The notes under the pieces are model-generated. The model did not search any database. It saw only the letters and a program-made list of their open reading frames with translations, and was not told where the DNA came from. Positions 8,512-16,058 of a DNA stretch of 64,000 nucleotides are shown piece by piece; positions within the stretch are counted from its first letter, which is position 1; each line of letters opens with the position of its first letter. This DNA is from Mycoplasmatota bacterium (GTDB lineage Bacteria > Bacillota_I > Bacilli_A > Izemoplasmatales > Hujiaoplasmataceae): positions 1 to 64,000 of the forward strand of contig JAQIBJ010000077.1 in assembly GCA_027859085.1 (NCBI GenBank), in the 5' to 3' direction. The translations under genes were made by a program, and so were the position numbers.

Positions 8512-8565
8512 GTTATCCCTCATTTCAAGTCAATTATAACTAATTTGCAAAAAAAATTATGTGAT

Positions 8566-9189
8566 TCAAATCACATAATTTAGTATATAAGTATTTTTTT
8601 CTACTTTAATAATATTTTCTTTTTGTAAAGCACTCAGATGTCTCGATAGCGTTTCTCTTCTAATATTAATGATATTGGCCAAAACTGTTTTAGAAAAAGG
8701 CAATTTAATAATATATTTTTTGTTTTCTATATGACCAAATTCATAAGATAAATTTTTTAGTATCATAATTATTTTTTCTTTAACATCTACTTCAGCTGAT
8801 AGTTGCAATTGTGTATGAAATAAATTTGATCTTGTGACTGCACATTTTAAACAATTTTCTTTAAAAGCCGTGTTTGAACTATATGCATTCAAAACGTCCT
8901 TTTTATCCATCATCCTTAATTTGACTTTTGACAAACAACTGGCACTGGCAATATATTGACTTTTTTCTTGTAGTAATGCCAAAAGAGCGATATAATCACC
9001 TGGGCCTAATACGCCAATGATAAATTCATCTCCACTTTCTAAAAACTTACTCACTTTAACATATCCTTCTTGAATAGAATATATGGTTTTCAATGGTTCA
9101 CCTTCTAAAAATATAATGGATCTATCTTCGTATTCGATAAATTCGCTTTTAATGGTTCCGTATATACAATTTTTACATTTTTTTTCCAT
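8566..9189 (-). CDS. Crp/Fnr-family transcriptional regulator with two CxxC pairs
   Basis: A 207-residue regulator with an N-terminal cyclic-nucleotide-like beta-roll (about 20-110), a long dimer helix (about 115-140) and a C-terminal winged helix (about 160-200) whose recognition helix reads INIRRETLSRHLSAL. C5 and C8 at the N-terminus and C113 and C116 before the dimer helix form two CxxC pairs, a layout that could bind an iron-sulfur cluster or act as a thiol switch; this is inferred. The gene faces the nitrilase gene across a 90-base promoter region holding a palindrome, and the DUF438 gene starts 54 bases downstream, making it a likely target. Confidence 0.88.
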   Translation of the reverse strand: MEKKCKNCIYGTIKSEFIEYEDRSIIFLEGEPLKTIYSIQEGYVKVSKFLESGDEFIIGVLGPGDYIALLALLQEKSQYIASASCLSKVKLRMMDKKDVLNAYSSNTAFKENCLKCAVTRSNLFHTQLQLSAEVDVKEKIIMILKNLSYEFGHIENKKYIIKLPFSKTVLANIINIRRETLSRHLSALQKENIIKVEKNTYILNYVI

Positions 9190-9195
9190 ACTTCT

Positions 9196-9201
9196 ATTAT
9201 A
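9196..9201 (-). promoter_or_regulatory. -10 box of the Crp/Fnr gene, placing transcription start at the start codon
   Basis: On the minus strand TATAAT occupies 9201-9196 and only six bases separate it from the ATG at 9189. No ribosome binding site is visible, so the mRNA may be leaderless. The -35 region is weak and overlaps the palindrome at 9210-9230. Confidence 0.5.
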
Positions 9202-9209
9202 TATGATTT

Positions 9210-9230
9210 AGTTGTTTTTTTAAAACAACT
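9210..9230. promoter_or_regulatory. Palindromic operator candidate between crp-like and nitrilase genes
   Basis: AGTTGTTTT (9210-9218) and AAAACAACT (9222-9230) are a perfect nine-base inverted repeat with a TTT centre. It overlaps the expected -35 of the Crp/Fnr gene, a good position for autorepression. Its 17-base TTG-to-CAA span differs from the classical 14-base Fnr site. Confidence 0.5.
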
Positions 9231-9279
9231 TTTCTTAAGTTCAAACAAATGTTAAACTAAACCGTAAGGAGGTGTCTCT

Positions 9280-10095
9280 TTGAAAGTATTGATAATACAA
9301 AATAGCGTGAAAGAAACTGTCAAAGAAAACATGAATCATATTCAAGAACTATTAAGTACAAAAACAGATGAACAATATGATTTTATCATTTTACCCGAGA
9401 TGTTTATGACGCCTTATGAACTTAATTATTTTCAAATTAATCAACAAAACCAAAATAGTGATGTCATTCAACAACTCAAAGGCATCGCAAAACAATTTAA
9501 TAGTTACCTCATTGCTGGTTCTATTCCTGAGACAGAAAACGGTAATATCTATAACACATCTTTTATTTTTAATCGAAAAGGTGAATTAATTACGAAATAT
9601 CAAAAGATACATTTATTTTCTGTGATATATCCAGATGGTAAAAAGTTTTCTGAAAGTGATTGTTTATCACCAGGAAACAATATTGTTTCTTTTAATACTG
9701 AATTTGGAAAAATGGGTGTAATGATTTGTTTCGATATTAGATTTCCTTATCTCGCAAAAAAAATAAGAGATTTAAATACAAAAGTTATTTTCGTACCCGC
9801 TGCATTTAATAACTATACCGGGCCATTACATTGGCATACAACTTTTAAAGCTAGAGCCATTGATAATCAAATGTATTTTGTTTCAGCAAGTCCTGCAAGA
9901 GAATCATTTGGTGAATATCAACCATATGGTCATTCATTGGTTGTTGATCCTTATGGTAAAATAATCAATGAGTTATCTGAACACGAAGATTCAATGACTG
10001 TTGATATTGATTTAAATCTTATAAAAGAAGCAAGAGAGTCAATCCCTATTATAAAAAATGAAGTCGATGTAAACGACTTTGATGTCAAACAATAA
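9280..10095 (+). CDS. Carbon-nitrogen hydrolase (nitrilase superfamily amidase)
   Basis: A 271-residue cytoplasmic hydrolase of the nitrilase superfamily. The catalytic triad is visible as Glu in ILPEMFMTP, Lys in YQKIHLF and Cys in GVMICFDIRFP. It is closest in pattern to the YafV/omega-amidase (Nit2-like) branch that deamidates alpha-keto acids, but the substrate is uncertain. The start is TTG, set six bases after a perfect AAGGAGGT; no ATG is nearby. It is followed after 10 bases by the c-di-GMP gene, so the two form an operon, and it is divergent from the Crp/Fnr gene. Confidence 0.9.
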   Translation: MKVLIIQNSVKETVKENMNHIQELLSTKTDEQYDFIILPEMFMTPYELNYFQINQQNQNSDVIQQLKGIAKQFNSYLIAGSIPETENGNIYNTSFIFNRKGELITKYQKIHLFSVIYPDGKKFSESDCLSPGNNIVSFNTEFGKMGVMICFDIRFPYLAKKIRDLNTKVIFVPAAFNNYTGPLHWHTTFKARAIDNQMYFVSASPARESFGEYQPYGHSLVVDPYGKIINELSEHEDSMTVDIDLNLIKEARESIPIIKNEVDVNDFDVKQ

Positions 10096-10105
10096 CGAGG
10101 CGATT

Positions 10106-12574
10106 ATGAAACATTTAAGTAAGACATATATTCTAATCTCAGCTTTTATTCTGATTATATTCGCATTAATCGTTGGTACTTTTATTTTTACAACGAATCT
10201 AATTGAAGAAAAGCAAACTGAACATCTTATTTATCAGCGCAAAAACACAAAATTAGAAATCGAATATTATTTCCAACATATTGAAAATACTCTATCTGAT
10301 TTAGAATTGTATATTTTAGAAGACAAATACAATGATGATGATTTATTACAATATATGGTTTCAATCGCTAATGAAAATGATTTGTTTTATTCAATCTATC
10401 TTGGAAAACCTGATAAAACGATGATCAATTCAAGTGGATTTACACCTGGTCCTGAATTTGATTTAACCACAAGACCTTGGTATGAAATGGCGGTTGCTAA
10501 TATTGGTATTGTACATACTCCTGGTTATTTAAATGCTACAGAAGATAAAATCATTATCAATGTCGCTAAAGCGATTTATTTAAATGATCAATTATATGGT
10601 GTATTATCAACGGATATTGATATATCAGATATTTCATCCGCTGTCCATAACACTAAAGTTGGTAAAAATGGTTTTGCTTTTTTGATTGATAACGACAATC
10701 ATTTAATAGCCTATCATGGTTTAGATACAGAGAATTTATCTCTTGTTGAATTGCAAATTGAAAATTTTGATATGTCTTCCTTTGATGAAATTGGTTTTAC
10801 TGATTCTGTGAAAATTAATGATAACGAAGGTGTTTTGGCACATACAAAAATTGCAAATGGCCAATATATTCTTGGCGTTTTTCTGCCAATGAATGAATAT
10901 AGTTCACCTATCACTTTGGTCCAACAAGTATTTATCATTACATTTTCTATTTTCTTTATAAGTTTATTAGTCATCTTTTTATTATATTATAGACACATCG
11001 ATGAGCCGTTTAGGAATTTAGTTGATTCTATTTTAAAGATTGATATTAATTTAGACCCTTCGTATCGAATAGATGAAGTAAATAGAAAAGATTTTGGTTC
11101 AATCATTAATGCCATTAATCAGGCATTAGATTCTACTGAGTTTTATATTTCTAAGAACTTAGAATCAAAACATCAACTTACAATCGATAATCAAAGAGTA
11201 AAATTGTTAATGGAATCTACAGCAGATATCATATTTGAAATAGATATGAATAAAAGATTTGTCTCAGTCTTTGGCAAAGGTATCAAAAAGTTAAATTTGA
11301 GCAGTCAAGATTTTATCGGCAGAACCATAAAAGAGGTTTTTGGTAATGATGGTAATGACAGAGATATTGTATATACCAATGCATTAAAAGGGGCACATTC
11401 AATATATGATTGGCAACATCAGTTAGATGAAAAAACATTATATTTTGAATCATCAATCTCTCCTATCTATAACGAAGAAAATGAAATTGTTGGTGCCGTT
11501 GGTATCTCAAGAGACATTACTGAGGCAATGGAAAGACAAAAACAAATTAAATATATTTCAAATCATGATTTTTTAACCGGGTTATACAATCGTCGATATT
11601 TTGTTAAATCTTTCGGAAATTTAAATGAAAATCATTCTTGTCCTTTAGGACTTATGATGATGGACTTAAATGGCTTAAAATTATTAAATGATGCTTACGG
11701 TCACGCTAAGGGTGATTTGGCATTGAAACAAACTGCAGATATTATTAAAATGCATTCTCCCGAAAATTCAACAGTTGCTAGAATTGGTGGTGATGAATTT
11801 GCAGTCATCATTCCTAAAGCCACAACTGAGATTCTAGAAACTTTTAAAAAGAAAGTCCAATCAGCTTTATCTGATGTTAAAATTCATAATATACCATTAT
11901 CGATTGCAGTGGGATTTGATACTTGTAAACACTATGATAACAACTTAGAAGAATTAATTAAAAACGCTGAAAACCTCATGTATAGAAATAAAGTTATTGA
12001 AGGAAAAAACGTAAGAAATAATTCAATAAATGCAATTTATGAGACATTGATTAATAGAAATGAGAGAGAAAAGATTCATTCTGAGAAAGTGGCTGAAATC
12101 AGCAAAAACATCGGTAAAGCCATGAATATAAAATCAGATGATTTAAAAGAATTAGAACTTGCTAGTTTGTATCATGATATTGGTAAAATTTCCATGCCTG
12201 ACGCTATCTTAAACAAGCCAAAAGAATTAAATAAAGAAGAACGTACTTTAATGAAAAAGCATACTGAAAATGGATATAATATTTTAAGAGCAACTGATCA
12301 TTATTCAAACCTTGCAACCTATGCTTTATCACATCATGAGTGGTGGAATGGTAAAGGTTATCCACAAGGGCTTAAAGGCGAAGAAATTCCTTTGTTTTCA
12401 AGAATTATTAGTCTGGCAGATTCATATGAAGCCATGACAGCCAATAGAACTTATAAAATCGGCATATCAGAAGCGGATGCCATTAAAGAAATTCTTAGTA
12501 AATCCGGATCACAATTTGATCCGAAGATTGTAAAAATCTTTATTCATAAAGTATTAAACAAAAAAATCTCTTAG
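10106..12574 (+). CDS. Membrane Cache-PAS-GGDEF-HD-GYP cyclic-di-GMP protein
   Basis: An 822-residue sensor enzyme. Order: membrane helix (about 8-30), extracellular dCache-type domain (about 35-270, with GYLNATEDKIIINVAKAIY), second helix (about 275-298), PAS (about 355-475), GGDEF (about 490-640) and HD-GYP (about 645-815). GGDEF is intact (ARIGGDEFAVI) and HD-GYP has HDIGK, HHEWWNGKGYPQGLKGEE and SLADSYEAMT, so both synthesis and hydrolysis of c-di-GMP look possible. The ORF track starts nine codons early; ATG 10106 follows GAGG and sits 10 bases after the nitrilase stop. The ligand is unknown; small molecules such as amino acids are usual for dCache. The stop codon lies inside the terminator stem. 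Confidence 0.93.
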   Translation: MKHLSKTYILISAFILIIFALIVGTFIFTTNLIEEKQTEHLIYQRKNTKLEIEYYFQHIENTLSDLELYILEDKYNDDDLLQYMVSIANENDLFYSIYLGKPDKTMINSSGFTPGPEFDLTTRPWYEMAVANIGIVHTPGYLNATEDKIIINVAKAIYLNDQLYGVLSTDIDISDISSAVHNTKVGKNGFAFLIDNDNHLIAYHGLDTENLSLVELQIENFDMSSFDEIGFTDSVKINDNEGVLAHTKIANGQYILGVFLPMNEYSSPITLVQQVFIITFSIFFISLLVIFLLYYRHIDEPFRNLVDSILKIDINLDPSYRIDEVNRKDFGSIINAINQALDSTEFYISKNLESKHQLTIDNQRVKLLMESTADIIFEIDMNKRFVSVFGKGIKKLNLSSQDFIGRTIKEVFGNDGNDRDIVYTNALKGAHSIYDWQHQLDEKTLYFESSISPIYNEENEIVGAVGISRDITEAMERQKQIKYISNHDFLTGLYNRRYFVKSFGNLNENHSCPLGLMMMDLNGLKLLNDAYGHAKGDLALKQTADIIKMHSPENSTVARIGGDEFAVIIPKATTEILETFKKKVQSALSDVKIHNIPLSIAVGFDTCKHYDNNLEELIKNAENLMYRNKVIEGKNVRNNSINAIYETLINRNEREKIHSEKVAEISKNIGKAMNIKSDDLKELELASLYHDIGKISMPDAILNKPKELNKEERTLMKKHTENGYNILRATDHYSNLATYALSHHEWWNGKGYPQGLKGEEIPLFSRIISLADSYEAMTANRTYKIGISEADAIKEILSKSGSQFDPKIVKIFIHKVLNKKIS

Positions 12575-12597
12575 GCAATCTAAGAGATTTTATTTTA
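12564..12597 (+). terminator. Terminator of the nitrilase/c-di-GMP operon
   Basis: AAATCTCTTAG (12564-12574) pairs perfectly with CTAAGAGATTT (12580-12590) around a GCAAT loop, followed by a T-rich tract. Confidence 0.85.
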
Positions 12598-12602
12598 TTA
12601 TT

Positions 12603-12689
12603 TGGTACCGGTAGTCGGACTCGAACCGACACGCTTTTAAGGGCAATGGATTTTGAGTCCATCGTGTCTACCAATTCCACCATACCGGC
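12603..12689 (-). tRNA. tRNA-Leu (anticodon CAA)
   Basis: An 87-base tRNA on the minus strand. The acceptor stem GCCGGTA pairs with TACCGGT (first pair G-U) and CCA is encoded. The anticodon arm is ATGGA-CTCAAAA-TCCAT, giving anticodon CAA that reads UUG. A long variable arm and GGTTCGAGTCC in the T arm confirm a class II leucine tRNA. It faces the preceding plus-strand operon. Confidence 0.93.
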
Positions 12690-12740
12690 ACGTCAAATAA
12701 CATTATACAATACTTAATTTAAATATTAAAGTATTATTTC

Positions 12741-14135
12741 TTATTTCAAAGAAAAAACTTCTTCTCCATCAATGACTGTTTTCAAAACCAATGCATCTCG
12801 AATAGACTCAGGGTCATCTGGATCTAGATCTCTATTTATGATAATGTAATCATCTTCATTAAGTGCATCTTCATACACATAAGGTAAATTATTAACTGTA
12901 TAAGCATTTAAACTTTCTTGAAGACTGAAACACTCATCTGAATTAAAACTATCTAAAAACGGATATTTGATACTTCTATTTGTCATCGCCGTATAAATAT
13001 TATAGAAAGGATTCACGGGTTCGATTGGTGCGTCTGTACTAAACCCTAAATTAATATGTTCATACATTGTTTTATATAAATAGATATTATTGATTCTATC
13101 TCCCAAACGACTTTCAATAATCTTAATGTCTGTATTCATAAATATGGGTTGAACAATTGCGCCGATATTTAATTTTTCCATTAATTCAATTTGAGACTTG
13201 GTTGTTAATTGTGCATGAATAATCGCATGATTATGATTCTTTCTATTAGATTGAGCAATGACTTTTTCTAAAGTTTTTATAACTTGTAAACTTGTTGCGT
13301 CACCTATAGCGTGAACAACTGAATCCATACCATATTCATCTGCTAAACTCATCATTTTAAATAATTCGTTATCTGAAAAACTTTTAATGCCATAATTATT
13401 TATATCATCTGAATAAGGTGCAATCATTGCGGCAGTTCTTCCGCCTAAAGATCCATCTGCTAAAATTTTCAAAGGCCCCATTTTAAACTTAGGATGAATG
13501 CGTTTATTTGCATATCCTTTTTTAAGGAAATCTTGAAGTTTTTCATATGGTAAATTTACTTGTTGAGTAATTTTTACTTGAATTTTATTTTCTTCATACA
13601 TTTCTTTAATGGTTTCAATCACCAATTCATAATCCACATTAAAAGAAGAAAAATCATCACTCGCTACTGATGTGATACCATTTTTTATAAGTGTTTTATT
13701 GGCCAGCAATAAAAACTTTTTAATGTCTTCTTTTGTAAGTTTTGGCATCTTCTTGTGAATCAAAGACATGGCTTTTTCGTTAAAAATACCTGTTGAAAAA
13801 TCAAAACTTCCGCCTAAAACTTGAGAGGTGGATTCATTGATTCCTGCCATAGTAAGCATTTTATCATTCGTTACCAAAACATGGCCACATACTCTTGTGA
13901 TGACAATGGGTATTGTTGTTGAGATCTGGTTTAAGTCAGTTTTATTAATCATTCTATTTTCACTAAATTGATCTTGGTTCCAACCTCTACCAATAATAAT
14001 TTTTTCATCTTTTTTAGAACTTAAAATTCTTATAACTTCTTGAATCGAATGCGCACTGGATAAATCAACAATCGTTTGATAATAACCAACGCCTAAGACA
14101 TGTAAATGTCCATCTATAAAACCTGGTAATCTCAT
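12741..14135 (-). CDS. YtcJ-type amidohydrolase lacking the N-terminal beta segment
   Basis: A 464-residue metal-dependent amidohydrolase of the Amidohydro_3 (YtcJ) group. The metal ligand motif DGHLH lies at residues 8-12, with HAIGDATSL, HAQLTT and STDAPIEPVNPF later, so the catalytic barrel looks complete. Usual YtcJ proteins are about 530 residues and begin with 50-60 residues of beta-sandwich before PGFIDxHxH. Here the protein starts with MRLPGFIDGHLH behind a strong AGGAGG, so the short N-terminus is real and not a start-site error. Substrate unknown; N-acyl or cyclic amides are usual. It follows a stem-loop after the ABC exporter pair. Confidence 0.85.
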   Translation of the reverse strand: MRLPGFIDGHLHVLGVGYYQTIVDLSSAHSIQEVIRILSSKKDEKIIIGRGWNQDQFSENRMINKTDLNQISTTIPIVITRVCGHVLVTNDKMLTMAGINESTSQVLGGSFDFSTGIFNEKAMSLIHKKMPKLTKEDIKKFLLLANKTLIKNGITSVASDDFSSFNVDYELVIETIKEMYEENKIQVKITQQVNLPYEKLQDFLKKGYANKRIHPKFKMGPLKILADGSLGGRTAAMIAPYSDDINNYGIKSFSDNELFKMMSLADEYGMDSVVHAIGDATSLQVIKTLEKVIAQSNRKNHNHAIIHAQLTTKSQIELMEKLNIGAIVQPIFMNTDIKIIESRLGDRINNIYLYKTMYEHINLGFSTDAPIEPVNPFYNIYTAMTNRSIKYPFLDSFNSDECFSLQESLNAYTVNNLPYVYEDALNEDDYIIINRDLDPDDPESIRDALVLKTVIDGEEVFSLK

Positions 14136-14149
14136 AAAACACCTCCTAA

Positions 14150-14179
14150 AAAGATAAGCCTATAAACTAGTTATAGGCT
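14150..14179 (-). terminator. Stem-loop between ABC exporter and amidohydrolase
   Basis: AGCCTATAA (14157-14165) pairs with TTATAGGCT (14171-14179); on the minus strand a TATCTTTTT tract follows. It overlaps the stop codon of the exporter gene and probably gives partial termination before the amidohydrolase. Confidence 0.55.
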
Positions 14180-16046
14180 ATTTTTGTTGATGACTAAACA
14201 TGTCCTCAGAATATTGATTTGTGTATAATTTATAATAGTAACCTTTCGCATCAATCAATGATTGATGAGAGCCCTCTTCAATAATCTGTCCATTCTCAAG
14301 TACTAATATTCTATCACTTTGCACAATTGTAGACAATCTATGTGCAACAATAAATGACGTTCGTCCTTCAAGCAATTTATTGATGGCTATTTGAATTGCT
14401 TGTTCTGTCTCAGTATCGACTGAAGATGTTGCTTCATCTAGAATTAAGATTTTTGGATCAGATAATATCGCTCTTGCAAATGATACTAGCTGTTTTTGTC
14501 CAACTGATAATCTTGAACCACCTTCACCACATTCTGTTTGATATCCTTTTTCAAATTTCATAATAAATTCATGAGCTTCTACTGCTTTAGCAGCATTAAT
14601 TACTTCTTCATCTGTCGCATCTAATTTACCGTAACGAATATTTTCCATAACAGAACCACTAAATAAATGTGGGGTTTGTAAAACATATCCTAAGTTTGAA
14701 TGCAACCAACCCATGCTACGATCTTTGTAATCCTTGCCATCGATAAATATTTGGCCTGAAGTCGGTTCATAAAATCTAGAAATTAAATTTATAATAGTTG
14801 TTTTCCCTGCGCCAGTATGGCCCACCAAAGCAATTGTCTGTCCAGCTTTAACATCTATGTTAAAATCTGTTAAAACTTTTTCGCCAACTTTGTATTTGAA
14901 ATCAACGTGTTTAAATTCCACATCACCTTTAATCGTTTCAAAATTTTCTAATTTGTAATCAAATAAAGTTCCATATTTTTCAACGACTTCATCTGTATCT
15001 TTAATTTCCATTTCTGTTTCAATTAATGAAACAATTCTTTCAGCTGATGCTTGGGCTTGTTGAAATCTTGCATAGATATTTGCAACATTATTAACCGGTT
15101 CAAAGAATTGCCATACATAATTTGTAAATAGGTACAAAGTACCAATTTGCAAAGCAATAATCGGGTCTAAAACCATTCTACCACCAACTAAATACACAAG
15201 TGATACCCCAATTGATATAATAAATAACATTGATGGAAAGTATAACCCTTGTAACATATGTGCTTTTACTGATTGTCTTCTCATATCTATTGTTAATCCA
15301 TCAAATTCATCAAAGTTTTCTTTTTCTAAAACAAGTGTTTTTGTTGTTACAGCACCTGTAATACCTTCATTATATGCACCTGTAATCTTTGAATTAACTT
15401 TTCTAATTGAACGATATGCTTTTAATATATATTTTCTGAAGAAAACTGAAATTAACACTAGTATTGGCACAACTGCAAGTACAGTTAAGGCCAATTTAAA
15501 ATTAATCACAAACATAAATCCTGTAAGTATTACAATTAAAAATACACCCCATGCCAAGTCAATAAATCCCCAAGATAAAATTTCACTTAAATTTCTAGTA
15601 TCCGAAGTCATTCTCGCCATAATCCAACCGACTCTTGTTCTATCATAGTATGAAAAAGGTAGTTGTTGTAAATGATGAAATGCTCTTTTTCTAATATTAA
15701 ATGCAAGTTCTGTTTGGATTTTTCCGGCAAATAAAATAAATAAATACACCGAAAATGCTTGTAATAGCATAAATCCAATAAATAAATAAATCAAGACATT
15801 TAGTTTCGAAAAATCAGCTTGACCACCAGCTTCTACAATTGGTATATTGGGTTTAATAATATCATCAATCGCAAATTTAACAATATATGGATAAACAACA
15901 TCTGCTACTGCTAGCAAAGCAACTGTAAGTAATCCTAGAATAATGAATTTTTTTAATGGCTTCATAAAAGAAAATATTTTTTTCCATACTTGCCAATCTA
16001 TCTTTTTTGAGGAGAAATGTTCTTCATCTCGTAAATGATCATTCAT
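14178..16046 (-). CDS. ABC exporter subunit, consensus Walker B half (YheH/BmrD-type)
   Basis: A 622-residue exporter half: six membrane helices (about 35-330) and a C-terminal ATPase with Walker A GHTGAGKTT, Walker B ILILDEATSSVD with the catalytic Glu, and an altered signature LSVGQKQL in place of LSGGQ. Its neighbour at 16059 has the opposite pattern, so the two form a heterodimer with one active and one degenerate ATP site, as in BmrCD and TM287/288. The likely role is drug or lipid export. ATG follows AGAGGTG. Twelve bases separate it from the upstream partner. Confidence 0.9.
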   Translation of the reverse strand: MNDHLRDEEHFSSKKIDWQVWKKIFSFMKPLKKFIILGLLTVALLAVADVVYPYIVKFAIDDIIKPNIPIVEAGGQADFSKLNVLIYLFIGFMLLQAFSVYLFILFAGKIQTELAFNIRKRAFHHLQQLPFSYYDRTRVGWIMARMTSDTRNLSEILSWGFIDLAWGVFLIVILTGFMFVINFKLALTVLAVVPILVLISVFFRKYILKAYRSIRKVNSKITGAYNEGITGAVTTKTLVLEKENFDEFDGLTIDMRRQSVKAHMLQGLYFPSMLFIISIGVSLVYLVGGRMVLDPIIALQIGTLYLFTNYVWQFFEPVNNVANIYARFQQAQASAERIVSLIETEMEIKDTDEVVEKYGTLFDYKLENFETIKGDVEFKHVDFKYKVGEKVLTDFNIDVKAGQTIALVGHTGAGKTTIINLISRFYEPTSGQIFIDGKDYKDRSMGWLHSNLGYVLQTPHLFSGSVMENIRYGKLDATDEEVINAAKAVEAHEFIMKFEKGYQTECGEGGSRLSVGQKQLVSFARAILSDPKILILDEATSSVDTETEQAIQIAINKLLEGRTSFIVAHRLSTIVQSDRILVLENGQIIEEGSHQSLIDAKGYYYKLYTNQYSEDMFSHQQK

Positions 16047-16058
16047 AAGTTTTCACCT

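Noticed and set aside
9210-9230. Palindrome considered as a terminator
   Set aside because: The stem is A/T-rich with only two G-C pairs, and no gene ends here on either strand; an operator is more likely.
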